Shown: piece after piece, positions 45,382-57,800 of the stretch
Layout of the letters: every line of letters begins with the position of its first letter
Numbering within the stretch: the stretch's first letter is position 1
Assembly: GCA_949825045.1 (NCBI GenBank)
Contig: OX463807.1
Location: 39,328,749-39,392,748 of the forward strand
Source of the DNA: Argyresthia goedartella
Lineage: Eukaryota; Arthropoda; Insecta; Lepidoptera; Argyresthiidae
Length of the DNA stretch: 64,000 nucleotides
Direction of reading: 5' to 3'
Position numbers and translations under genes: made by a program
The notes under the pieces: generated by a model
What the model saw: the letters and a program-made list of their open reading frames with translations, nothing else
The model's database searches: none
What the model was told of the DNA's origin: nothing

Positions 45382-46320
45382 CTAAGTAACAGGATTAAAG
45401 AGAGTGGTAATGCTGTTACTTCTAGAGGTCTCTAATACTTGTCGTTTGTAAAACTTATTGAAAGTGTTTGAGGATCTCCAATTTCCCCGAGCCATAATAT
45501 CTTCCATGGGAAAATTGTCCAACCAATGCCTAGAAGCAACTGCGGAGCAAACACTTCCAGGAATAGCAACAATACCCGCTTGACGCATCAGGGTCTTGAC
45601 CCACCCTGCAATGACAGTTCTTGAGGCCGTACGAGCGGCACCTCTAGTTGTGATGAACAAGCTAGTGCTATTAGCTTCCTGCCGTCTCACTGACACTACG
45701 GTTTGTTCCACCCAATATACAGGATCTAACTTCCTATTATTAACATTTTTATACAATCGCCAACCTGACTGCCTATGATCAGCTGAGTCAGTCTTTGACC
45801 CAAAGGAAGGCCACATAGTTATAGAATTATCTTCTCTTATGTAGTGATTTTCATCTATCCTGAGCAGCGTTAAATCATGAATTCTTCTACCAGAACAGAG
45901 AACTAAAAGAGCAGAAGCCTAGCTCGATACATCAAAAATATTGTCATGATTAATTGACCTCTCACCAAGATACGCAACAAAGTCATCAATATTCCAAATA
46001 GGCAACTTAACAGGAGTAGGTTTTCTAATCGAAATTGATTTTAAGACATGCTTTACTAAAACATGATTACTTAAAATGCCCGAATTATTTACATCACAAA
46101 GCGTAGAGACAACAGATTTGTGTACCATTATTGTATTGTAAGAAAGTTTGTATTTCAAATGTAAGTCAGCTCTGAACCGACCTAAATCTGAACCTGAGGG
46201 ATTTTGAGGACTAATTTTACATTTTTTACACCATGAAACCCATCGGTCCCATGCTGGTTTGTAGGTTTTGTGGGTGGATGCGCGCGACGAGCCTCTTAAA
46301 AGTTATAATTGTGCATTATT
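45382..46320 (-). pseudogene. DIRS/PAT-like tyrosine recombinase
   Basis: N-terminal segments read WDRWVSWCKKCKISPQNP and LSYNTIMVHKSVVSTL (core-binding). A TAG at 45919-45921 breaks the frame, which then continues with the first catalytic Arg in LVLCSGRRIHDLTLL. The C-terminal frame has SAVASRHWLDNFPMED and IMARGNWRSSNTFNKFYKRQ: the second Arg, a Trp and the Tyr nucleophile are recognisable, but the usual His of HxxR is Ala (AVASR). This pattern resembles PAT/Ngaro-type more than classical DIRS recombinases. Confidence 0.78.
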
Positions 46321-46328
46321 CCAGTTAC

Positions 46329-48084
46329 CTAAATTCTGCGACCACCCCCACATTTCCATACTTCCAAGTCCAGATCCCGAACTCGGGGGGGTGGCAGCCC
46401 CGACGTCACATCGACTAGTACTTGGTCTAGGTTCTGTATCGTGAATGGTGGAGCTAGTGCACGTGACTTGAGATCCCCGCGCCAGAAAACTCTCTCCCAA
46501 CGTGGTGCCACTATCAAGTAATTTCCCGAGGCCTGATTGAGGTGGCTCAGGACTTTGGGTATCAAGAACGTGGGTAGAGACAGCCATCCTAAATGGAAGT
46601 TCCAAATTATTGAGAAGGCATCGTGGGCTATCGCTTGACTGTCGTCTTGATCTTTCGACACGTATTGAGGGACTACGTGGGCACTGTGGGGATGCAAATA
46701 GATCCACTGACGGAGTTCCCTATTTCTGGAATATAATTCTGGTGCACTGGGGCAATAGGTGCCACTCGGGGACCTGGCGAAAACGAGACAGATGGTCGGC
46801 GTGATTGTTGTATCCATGAGGCGATAAATTTGGAAGGTTATATCCATCAAGCGAGAGGATTTGGTTCCGCCTTCGTGGCGTAAGTAAACTACCACCATAT
46901 GGTTGTCGCACTGTACAGTTACCGTTGACTGACTCAGATATAGGGCATGACTTTGAAATACTTTCAAGATCGACAGCATTTCTTTCACGTTGCAGTGACA
47001 ATTTTGCTCGTTCTGAGTCCAAGTTCCCCACAGAGACTGGTTGTCTATTTGGGCACCCCAACCTAGGTCCGAGGCATCTGTCGTTATGAAGTGGGTTGCT
47101 GGTGGAGGGTGCAATAATGATGGCTGATGAAAATTTTGAGCCCACCACTCTAAGTCGTTTATTGCATATACAGGCAAGGTATAGACACTGAGGGGATTGT
47201 CTGGATTCAATGAGTTTAGATATTTCAAAAGAGCTCGGTAGTTTAACCTGCCCCTTTGAACAACAAAACTTGCAAAATTTAGGGCTCCTACTATGCTTTG
47301 TAACTGTTTTAGATTTGTCTTTCCTGAGTCCAGAAGTTCGCAAATTTTGCCTTGCAATTGGGATAGTTTTGTCCTTGGCAATCTCTTGGTGTTTGTCCAG
47401 GGATCCCGTTGTACACCTAGATAAGCAAGAGATTTTTGTGGTTTTAGGATAGATTTTTCGAAATTTATTTGCCAGCCCAACAGTTGCAAAGTTTTTATGA
47501 AGAGATTCACGTGACTCGACAGTATATGGGTCTTGGTGAACTATCAGAAAATCGTCCAGAAAAACCAAAATCCTCACACCTCTTCCTCTCATTATCTGGG
47601 CAATCCAATTGGTCAGGGTTGCAAATATCTTTGGAGCCGTGCTGAGACCAAAGGGTTGACACTTCATTTGGTACAGTTGACTCTGGTAAATGAGGCGCAA
47701 AAACCGTTTGTGAGACTCCGCCACTTTTAAGTGAAAATATGCCTGTGAAAGGTCTAATTTGCACATTCAGTCTAGCGGCTGAATGAAGTCTGGGATCCTG
47801 AATACATTTATAAGGGTGAATCTGTCGGTCAGAACCGTCGCTTTTTGCACTAAAAAGAGGGTAGATAGAAAACTTGGAGTGAGGCTCGCAATTTCCAGTA
47901 TTCCTTGGCTTACCATGTTTTGAACTATGGATGTCATTTCTGGCGATACAGGAGTATAAAATGCTTTGTTTTTCATGTTAGGAATGATTAAAGGAGGTTT
48001 CCGTTGGAATGGTATTTGGTAACCTTGAATTATCTTGAGAAGAAACTGCGGTGCTTGCATTTCTCTACAATGATCCACAAACAT
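46329..48084 (-). pseudogene. DIRS/PAT-like pol: reverse transcriptase, RNase H, DAM-like region
   Basis: RT segments run YQIPFQRKPPL, then after an in-frame TGA at 47767-47769 [25 protein letters not shown] and the catalytic box [10 protein letters not shown] frameshift near 47505 leads to [15 protein letters not shown], then RNase [20 protein letters not shown] and [12 protein letters not shown]. Another shift follows before VDLFASPQ and HLGWLSLPTFLIPKVLSHLN, the DAM-like domain. At least three lesions. Confidence 0.85.
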
Positions 48085-48143
48085 TGATAACTGATCGGCT
48101 CTGAATCCCCTCCTGTCAATACTTACGTTTCTTGGCAGCGGTA

Positions 48144-49451
48144 TTATAGCCCTCGCTTGTTACCGCCACGCCAACTCCTTTGGTTCTGGTTTGCCCCGCG
48201 GGTGCGAAAGGAACCTCTATTTACTGTACCACTACCTCGTTGATGATAGAAGTGTGGGGGCGCATGCCCTTGCGGAGGGCAATGGTTATGTAAGTAGCCG
48301 CCCTGCGAGGGAGCATTCCAAGTTTGGGAACCGTAGCCTTGCGTAGGCATACACATATTGCAATTGCTACCCTGCGAGGGTGTCATTCGAGCTGAATATT
48401 GTCCCTGCGAGGAAACATGAACAGTAGAAAGTTGCCCCTGCGAGAGGCGTATTGGCCATTTTCCAACATGCGAAGTTGAGGCACTTTTTGGTCCAGATGC
48501 AAGCCAAAAGGTCTTCTTGATACCACCTGCTTTTTCAAGCGCAGTAACCAGCTGCTCCGAGTTTAATAAGCTTACCTCTGTTGGGGGTATCTTTCGTATG
48601 GACGCTTTAACTAACGGATCACGAATTGCATTAGTTATGCCATCCCTTCGCATTTGTATGGTTTCAGCTCTGTGGCCACAAATCCTTTGCAAAAGGTCTG
48701 CCGAGACCTTACTGAACTCACTGGATATAAAAATATCATTAAGTTTTTGGTTAATGAACTCAATATTAAGAATGCCTTGTTCTTTGACTGCATAATCCCC
48801 AATCCAAGTCATGAAACCACAAAGTTCGTTCTGCGGGGCCTCTTCCTGTTTTAAAATGCCATAGGTCAACGAGGCATAGGCTCTCTCCGTGTAAGCAAGG
48901 TGTTTGAGATTGTCATAAGCCTTAACTTCCACATTTGTCTCGAGTTTGACAAAACCGGGGGTATAATTATAAAAATTTTGTGTTTCCGCGTAACGTACTT
49001 CACACCAGTCTCTTATTAAGAAACTGTATGCCTTTCAAAATCTCGAGGAACCGTTTGCTCGTTTTTGGAACTGCCGGTTTCTTGAGCTTTGTCTCAACAT
49101 TCGGTTCGTGTGAAAAACTTATACCATGTTCTTCCGATTGTCCGAAATCTTCATCTGCATAGAGGGAAATTGCATCATCTAAGTTATTTGACAGTAATTG
49201 ACAATTTCTCTTTTTACGCTCAGTACGGCGTCGCTTACTTCCCCCCCCCCCCCCCTTTTTTTCTTATGGCGGCGTCGACGTGCGCGTTTACGTTTCGACC
49301 TTGCATCGGAGGAATTCGTCGAAGAGCTGGAGCTAGCAGCAGTAGTATCAGAGCTACTACTGCTGCTGCTGTGCTTTTTATTTCTGCTAGCAGAACTGGA
49401 AGGGCCCGCCACTGGCTCCTCTTGCGAAACTAACGAGCTTTCGTTTTCCAT
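48144..49451 (-). pseudogene. DIRS/PAT-like Gag in two frames
   Basis: ATG at 49449-49451 begins a serine-rich, then strongly basic segment (SKRKRARRRRHKKKR). At a run of 17 C residues around 49240-49256 the frame is lost. The remainder 48144-48932 is open and reads VEVKAYDNLKHLAYTERAYA, SADLLQRICGHRAETIQMRR and a glycine/glutamine-rich tail with repeated (M/S)(T/P)SQG motifs ending RGGNKRGL. A further shift lies near 49030. The basic head and Gly/Gln tail would bind RNA. Confidence 0.72.
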
Positions 49452-49454
49452 ACT

Positions 49455-52400
49455 TATTTATTTATTTATTTAAAATTTGGAAAACCAACAGCTATAAAAC
49501 AAATTTCTTTAAAAACTAAAATAGAAATAGAAAGCCAATTACAGGTATTCACTTATAGAAATAGAGCAAAAATTAAACCTGGGAACACTCGTCATATTTG
49601 TCACACTTGCCAATTAAAACAAACAGTGAGATATTGACACAAAAACCATATTAAAAAAAGATAAAAACTATGCACTAAAAAAGTTAAGAGTGGCACCGCC
49701 TTGCCTTGACAATATTGGTATGAAATATATCTATGTCCAATAACTTGCTAAAACAGTTATTAACAGTCCTGCTTGCTCGTATCAAAAATGAATTTTGTCT
49801 ATAGTTAGTTGAGGCTCTAGGCACATTTAATGGAGGGTTGAATCTGAGTGACCTCTGTGGAACAACAAATTTATGTTTGCTCAGGAGGACCGGACAATCG
49901 ATGTCATTATTAATTATTTTTAACATGTATAGGTAATCGGCAATATTCCGCCTATTTTGAAGAGGTAAAAAGTGAAATTGTTTACAGAGATTTAGATAGT
50001 TATTGGATTTATAGGGAATTTTAACTCTAAAACATAGGTACCTCAGGAACCGCTTTTGGATATTTTCAATACGATCTATATAAGTGGCATAGTTCGGGTT
50101 CCATATCTAAGACGCATACTCAAGGTTACTTTTTACAAATGTACAATATAATAGTTTTATAGTTTTGATATTAGTAAAACTCTTAGATAATCGCATAACA
50201 AAACCCAGTGATTTCGAAGCTTTATTGACAATTTTATCAACATGACGATTAAAGAGCAACCTTGAGTCATGGTGTACACCGAGATCACGCATTATATTAC
50301 ATCTAGAAAGATCCTGGCCTTGTAAAGTATAGTTTGTGTGAAGAACCTTGAATTTACGGGTAAAAGTACAGACGAAACATTTAGAAGGATTCAGCTCTAA
50401 CTTATTGATACAGCAATAATCTTCTAAGCGAGTGAGATCTGCCTGAAGGGCAATCACATCAACATGAGATGATATAATAGAATAAATTTTCATATCATCT
50501 GCGAAACTCAATAGATTTGATGAATTAAAACACGATTCGATATCTCCCACATAAATGATAAACAATAAAGGACCAAGCAGGGATCCCTGAGGGACTCCGC
50601 TTGGAACAGGGACCCAACTAGAAACGTAATTGTTGAGGACGACAGCCTGGGATCTATTATCGATATAAGATGAAAACCACCTCAGCAGATCGCCATGTAT
50701 TCCCGTTCCAATAAGCTTATTAATCAATGTATTATGATCTATTCTATCAAACGCCTTACTATAATCTGTATATATAACATCGACTTGCTGACCATTATCC
50801 ATTGCTTCAGTGATGTAATCATTCAGGAGTATGAGGTTTGACACTGTGGATTTTCCTCTCAAGAATCCATGTTGAAATGGGCTAAATGTATTTTTTAAGA
50901 CACCGTACACTTGGTTATAACCTATTGTTTCGAAAACTTGGCAATAATGCATAGTTTGGATATAGGTCTATAATTGCTTATTTCCGTTTTAGAATCCTTC
51001 TTATGGACTGGGGTTATAAAAGCAGATTTCCATAGGCTAGGAACAATATTACATGAAAGTGATTTACTAAATAAGGCAGCCATTGGATAGGCGATAATTG
51101 AAGAACTCTTTAGAAGGAATTTCGACGAGATATTATCAGGACCGGGTGCTTTTGATGTATCTAGTTTATTCAGCAAAATCTTAACTTCCATAGGGTTAAC
51201 CTCAATATTGCCTAAATCAGTGGTTATATTATTAGGAGTTGAATGACCAATGGCAGTAGTATTAAGTGAGGGAGATGAATTAAAACCTTTCGTAGAGTTA
51301 AGGAAAGTAGACCGAAAAAATGTGGAGAATACATTACAAATTGTCTCCCCACTAGAAAAAGTAGTATTATTATATGTCATCGAGCTTGGGATAGATAGAG
51401 ATAGAGATCTATTTTTTACGAAACTCCAGAAATGCTTAGGATTTTTTATTATTGCATCCTTAGTCGACTGAATATAATTTTGATAACAACTCGATTCCAA
51501 GCGATTAACTCTGTCACGCAAAAGCATAAAGGTTAGTTCGTCTGATCTATTACCATATTTTTTGAATTTTACTAAAAACTTATACTTTTCCTTAATAGCT
51601 TTTTTTAAAGCAGTATTATACCATATAGGATACGAATAGTTACGGATGCCTTTAATTAGTATATACTTACTATGTAGATCATATATAAATTTATTAAATA
51701 AAGTAACGCACTCATCAATTGAACAGGATAGAAACTTGGCATTCCAATCGACACTACTAATTGCATTATTTATTGATTCAAAATCGCCCTTGTCAAATAC
51801 ATAGCGGGTACGCGGCGCGGAGTCTAATGATGGGGTTTCGAATGATTTAGCATCTAACAATAAAACAGGATGATGCAAATCAATTTTTGGCGTTAGAGGG
51901 TCAACACACTTAGATACCGTTATCAATTGATTAGAATAAACTAGATCAAGAATTATATCAGATGCGTTGGTTATTCCGTTATACTGATCAAAACCCAAGG
52001 CACTCATTTCATCAGTTAGCTAAAATTCGTCCGTACTACTAATATATGACGGGTAAAATCTCGAATGATCGGTAGGTGTGGTAGCCCAAACAATGCCGCT
52101 CAGATTAAAGTCCCCAACAATAAGGAACGCATCGGACGGGTTATTTGAAACAGCGTTGTTCAGATTAGTAAGAAAATTAGATAATTGAGAACTAAATGAC
52201 AAGCCATTGTTCTGTGCACACAAATATATCACGCACAGGTACAAGTCAATCCACTTACGTGTAAGAGCTTGTTTTATACGTAGGCATAACCAGAGGTCTT
52301 CTGCCGTGGAGTTGAAATGGGGCATTAATTTAACTTGCAAGTGCTTACGCGTAGCTATCAGGACACCACCGCCCATTACTTGATCAGTTGAGCAGTAGTC

Positions 52401-52549
52401 GCGGTCTCTACGCCAAACTAGGTACCGATCATCCAAAAACTCCGAGTTAGATATACTATCCAATAACCATGTCTCAGTTAAGATTATTACATCATATGCA
52501 CTCAAACTCGCATTACGATAAACCTCCTCAGTTTTCGTTCGTAGTCCAC
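49455..52549 (-). pseudogene. CR1/jockey-like LINE, endonuclease and reverse transcriptase (main part)
   Basis: Endonuclease: DVIILTETWLLDS, MGGGVLIATRKH and VGDFNLSGIVW. RT: NYRPISKLCI, FLRGKSTVSNLILLNDYI, YTDYSKAFDRIDH, SGVPQGSLLGPLLF and the catalytic box LLSFADDMKIY. Lesions: TAG at 52020-52022, a frameshift near 50940 and TAG at 50107-50109. The end of the protein runs to about 49684 and the copy closes with TTTATTTATTTATTTA at about 49456-49472, the inverse of an AAATA tail. The first codons lie beyond the provirus, at 60961-60998. Confidence 0.9.
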
Positions 52550-52553
52550 GTAC

Positions 52554-52754
52554 TGTTTTGGGGTCCGTGCCGCAGGTCTTTTTAAAAAAACTATTTAATT
52601 AACCACACAGATTTATTAGTTTTCACAATAAGTAAGACAACTTTTCAGTATCGCGGCTATGGGTTGACTAACTATTTTAGGTACAAAACTCTATATAAAT
52701 GAAGTGTAAATTGCATGCGTCTGCTCTATTCACGTAATAAAGTAGTTCATAACA
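52554..52754 (-). repeat. Provirus 3' LTR
   Basis: 201 bp, TG...CA ends. It differs from the 5' LTR copy at one base, the second position on the plus strand (TG here, TA at 60756). Contains a TATATAAA-like box around 52690. Confidence 0.95.
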
Positions 52755-52775
52755 GCTCCCCCAATAAGACGAAGG
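52755..52775 (-). promoter_or_regulatory. Polypurine tract
   Basis: On the minus strand TTGGGGGAGC immediately precedes the LTR start TGTTATG, as expected for the plus-strand primer of reverse transcription. Confidence 0.7.
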
Positions 52776-52896
52776 TTATCATTAAGATAAACGAAGGGTA
52801 GAAACTGAAAAATAATATAATGCAAGGTAGGGATGGCTGTGTGAAAACTGCTATGAGTATACAAGATAAGAAAACTTAGTATTACTAACCCAAAAC

Positions 52897-54852
52897 TTAA
52901 AAGTTACTAAGATTTCTAGAGGAAGATCTCTGAAATGCTGTTTTCTTATCACTAAATGGTAAAGCCTCTGGAAGGCTCTTGATTGACTTCTTGTCACATT
53001 CTTCATCATCAGTGAACTCAGTTAGTTCAATAGAATTATTAATTTTATTTTGATCCCTTTTAATTTTCTTATTATAACATTGATTAAAGATTTGAATGCA
53101 ACAAGAAGTATTTTTATCAGTAACAAAACATTTTCTATAAACTTTATAAGTAACATATGTAAAAATAGCAGCAAGAATAATATAAGTAGCAATAGAGTAA
53201 TAAGATGCATATTTTACGATATGAGATTGGCTTTGTGCCTGCTTTATCTGGTTTTCTAAATAATCCAATTTATGGGAGGCCACATTTAAAGATTCTAAAT
53301 TAATATGAGACAAATGTAAAGGAGATAGCTTATCAATAGTGTTATTAATAATCTTGCGATTACAGCATTCATCTTCTGTAATATCAAAGTCAATAGAGAG
53401 TTGACGAGGAAGGGTAGAAGTAAAAACATGAGAGGGTGAAAGCTGTAAAGTCTGAAAGTAAGCAACACAATTATTTTCAAGTGATAATATTCCGGTACCT
53501 GATAAGGTATAATCTTTAATTTCATCTTTACATTTAACAGTGAGCTTATTAGGTTTAGATTGAACATAGATCCATTTTCCATCATGAAGCTTTTGCCACA
53601 AATTAATACTACCATATAACAACTTAGAATTACATATTTCAGGAAGTGACAAAGTGACTTCAGTCAACAGCTTAGTTTCACAAGACGGGTTACTAATAGT
53701 TGATAAGACGGATACGGAAGGACATATAATATAATCATAATTAACAGTTTTACATACATTGACATCATCAAGTAGTGCGTAACACAACCTATCAGTTGTT
53801 ACAGCCATATATTGCTTAGTGGGGTAAATAAGAGCGTAAGTCTGAAAGCTTGTATCATGAGGGGTAGGCAAAGCTATCATTTTATGAACATTAAATTTCT
53901 GAAGTTTAATTAAAGGTATTTGCAGAATAAAAAATAATTTATTGTTGTAATAATATGACGTCAGTTTGGAAAGATCAATAATAGTATGAATGTTATCTTG
54001 AGTTAGGGGAGTAGGAAAATCAACATTTTTCTGTATTGATTTACTATTTGTAGATAGTTCAGTAAACAACCTTGTAGGGGTAAGTACATAGGGGTGTAAA
54101 ATATTAGACTTAGAAAATAAAATAGCATTCAAAATAGTATCTAAGATATTTGAAATAGCTAACAATGAGCTTTCAAGAATATTAACTAAACCATTAATTT
54201 TAGCTACATTTATATAATTATTATTAATCTTAGCATTTTCAGATACGACTATGTTAAGCTTATTTATCTATTTATTAATTCTATCTTCGTTATCATTAAG
54301 TTTACGGATAGACACATTAAAATTATTAATCGTAGATTGAACAACATGGATGTTGTCTTTCATCAAGGAAAACATCTCGTTTTCGTTCTGTTGACAGGCT
54401 GAAACAGCAGCATCATACTTGCGAGCATCATCTGCATCTAATGTTCCAAAGAAAAACTTCAATATTTCACCACCGAATTCTAAGGACCTTTTAAAACGTG
54501 TCTGAGGCTCTTGAGAGATAATATGGAAAAGGGAATCGAATTTCAGTAAGTCAGCATTAAGTAATATTTCTAAAGGACTAAAAATATCCTTACAATCAAC
54601 GTTATAAGCTAAGTTCTGAGCTTGTTTACAAAGATAAGAAATACTATTTATAGATTGTTCAATTTTGTCAAGATAAGGCTTGATATGTGAGACCTCGACA
54701 TGAGTGACCACATTCCAGTAATCATCATAAAAGTATGCGACGGAAGTCGGGTCGAAATAGATTCCAGGACTATGGACTATTTCTTGTATTACGGGTTCTG
54801 ATATAGAACCTTGAAAGTGGAGAAACCTGAAACAAATGAGAGAGGCTTTCAA
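52897..54852 (-). pseudogene. Errantivirus-like Env (baculovirus-F-like), split by one stop
   Basis: The frame opens by overlapping the last bases of pol and has no ATG there; a pyrimidine-rich stretch ending TTTGTTTCAG near 54820 suggests an acceptor for a spliced env mRNA. The N-terminal part ends at a furin-type site RFKR followed by SLEFGGEILKFFFGTLD and DA, the fusion-peptide region of baculovirus F-like proteins. A TAG at 54268-54270 interrupts; the same frame then runs 422 codons with many cysteines, a transmembrane segment (ATYIILAAIFTYVTYKVY) and a cytoplasmic tail. It would mediate membrane fusion if intact. Confidence 0.88.
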
Positions 54853-57800
54853 CCAGGTTTCAGTTCATTAACGTGATACTTCACGTGTTTGCGATTGACG
54901 CAAATAGTTACGTTATTTTTGTCGTGGACCTTTAAAACTTTGAAGGGTCCTTTCCAGATAGGAGATAAGGCTTTTCGGAGCCTGTGATGCTGTTTGAGAT
55001 ATACTAAATCTCCAGCTTTGTATTTAATGTCCTTGGTGGAACCATCATAATATGTTTTAGAGGACTCTTTACTTTTCTGTATATTTTCAAGGGCTCGTTG
55101 TCTACTATATTTCATCCTATATTGTAGAGCCCTAATGTACTCTTGATAGGTAGTACCATCATTAGAGTCGTAGACATTACTTGGGATAGACGGTTGGTAA
55201 CCGTAAAGTAACTCGAAAGGAGTGAACTGCGTTGTGCAGTGAGGAGTAGTGTTATAGGCTAATATAGCCGTAGCTAAATAACAATGCCAATCATTGTGGT
55301 TTTCGTTAACGAATGATTTTAAATACTCTTTAAGAGTAGCGTGGCTGCGTTCTAGCGCACCATTGGTTTGGGGATGATAAGGAGTTGAATAAAGGGATTT
55401 AACCTTAAGAATTTGCGTGAGTTGTTTAAACAACTCAGAGGTAAAACATGTACCTTGGTCGGATAAGATCATCTTTGGAAATCCAAAAAGAGAAAAGAAG
55501 TGAATCAAATTACGCGCAACTTCATCTGTAGTAGACCCAATCATAGGGTAAGCGCAGGAGAATTTGGTCAAATCATCTTGAAGTGTCAAGATAGATTTAA
55601 ACTTTTGAAATCCAGCCTCAGGCAGAGGACCAACAATGTCCAGAGCTAATCGCTCAAAGGGCTTGGTACTAGATGATGTTATAATCATTGGAGCCTTGTT
55701 ACATTTCCGTAAGGGTTTATTTATTTTACATAGACTGCAGTCTTTAACAAATCGCTCAATGTCGGAGCGCATACCTTTCCAATAATAAGTGGCTCTAATT
55801 CTGTTAAACATTCTCTGAATGCCTGGGTGACCAGCAATAGTGGTACCGTGATTTTCTTTCAATATTTTTGGAACTTCGACGGGTGAAGGGTAATTAATTT
55901 GATTTTTGTAGATATGAATCTTGATATTAGTGCCGTGAAACACAAAAGAAATGATATTGTAAACCTTTGTATAGTCTAATTTCGTGAAAGGTTCTGAAAA
56001 ATCGGGAATTGCTAAGTCTGTTTGATCTTCAGCAATAACAACATCACGTAATTTCATTATTAGGTTGTAAATGACTCTATATGAGGTTTCATCGTAATGA
56101 TGAACCTTGGTAAATAAAAAGTAAATTTTTTTATTATTAGAATGAGCGGTGAGCACGGTCTCGGGCTCGCGCTCGGCTAATAGCAAGTCAGCAGAATTGT
56201 CTACTGTGGATAATAATTGTTCGCAGCTCGGCATAGAGTAGTCGAAATCTAGAGAAGTCGGACAAGCGACTAATTTATGTTTTGAAAGATGTAATGGCTC
56301 ATTGTGTTCTTGAATTTGAGTATCATTTGATAATGATTTTGTGAATTGCTTTTTAAAGTGAATCTCACAAGAGCATTTGTTTAGGTTAGAATGAGAGATG
56401 GCATTGACAGGGTTACGGGAAAGAGCATCTGCATTCGCATTTACTCTGCCGGGTTTGTACGCGATTTCATAATCGTACTCCTCTAGTTTTAAGCGCCAAC
56501 GTAGAAGACGACCTCCAGGGTCTTTAGCGTTAAACAGCCAGACTAAGGGACGATGGTCGGTAACAATTTTGAACCTATACCCATATAAATAAGGGCGGAA
56601 GGTGTTAATTCCAAAAAGAATAGCTAAAAGTTCTTTCTCTGTAGTAGAGTAGTTTCCTTCGGCCTTGTTCAAAGTTCGGGACGCATAGGCGATGGGCTTG
56701 TCGTTGCCGATCTCGCCTTGGGAAAGAATTGCGCCAACGGCGTAATTAGAAGCGTCAGTAGTGACCACGAAAGGCTGTGTAAAGTCAGGATATTGTAGTA
56801 AAGGAGCCGTAATCAATTTCTCTTTGAGAAAATTGAATGAAAATTCTTGTTCTTGAGACCTTATAAAAGGGATATCCTTTTTTAGAAGGCATGTCAATGG
56901 TTTTATGATTTTAGAGAAGTTATCTATGAAACGGCGGTAATAGCCAGTTAAACCAAGAAAAGATTTTATATCTTTAGCATTTTGAGGAACAGGGAATTCT
57001 GAAATTGCCTTGATTTTCTCGGGATTAGGAGACACACCTTTATCGGTAATCATGTGACCTAAGTAGGAGACTTCCCGTCTCAGAAACTCGCATTTGTCGG
57101 GTTGCATTTTTAGGTTAAATTCCCGAAATTTGTCGAAAACGAGTTTCAGCTTTTGGATGTGCGAATCAAGATCATGGGAATAGACAATACAGTCGTCCAA
57201 GTAAACATAACAATGTAGCCCTTGTAAGCCGGATAGAACGGTATTCATCAATCTTTGGAAGGTAGAAGGAGCATTCTTGAGTCCGAATGGCATCCTAACG
57301 AATTCGTAGTGGCCTGAAGTGCCATTTGAGTTAGTTACAGTAAATCCTGTTTTTGCTGAGTCAGCAGGATTAAGACAGATCTGATGGAAACCTGATACCA
57401 AATCAAGGGTTGAAAAATACTTCGAATGACCCAACTGATCGAGAATGTCTGTAATCAAAGGAATAGGGTAAACCTCATTAACGGTAACGTCATTTAGACG
57501 ACGATAATCAATGACAACGCGCCACTTTTGTTTACCAGAGGCGTCCATCTTTTTGGGAACCACCCAAACTGGGGCACTCCAAGGTGAAATAGAAGGTCTG
57601 ATGATATTCTGAGCAAGCATCTTCTGCATTTGGTTTTCAACTTCTTGCTTATGAACCTCGGGGAAACGGTATGATTTAACATGTATCGGAGGGGCATCAC
57701 CCGTATTGATGGAATGCTGAATTGCATTTGTGCACGTGAGAGGATCGCCTTCGAGATAGAATATATCTGTGTACTGTGTACAACAGTCTAGAAGAACCTT

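Larger units (their letters stand above)
44784..49454 (-). mobile_element. Second DIRS/PAT-like retrotransposon, 5' end missing
   Basis: Minus-strand order gag, RT/RNase H, tyrosine recombinase, then terminal repeats at low coordinates. The recombinase and RT differ markedly from the element at 32205-37194, so it belongs to another lineage. The 5' terminal repeat is not seen: immediately before the gag ATG a LINE tail begins at 49455. Every gene carries frameshifts or stops. Confidence 0.85.

Noticed and set aside
49179..49473. Serine/leucine-rich plus-strand frame around the poly-C tract
   Set aside because: Antisense of the second DIRS gag head; low complexity.
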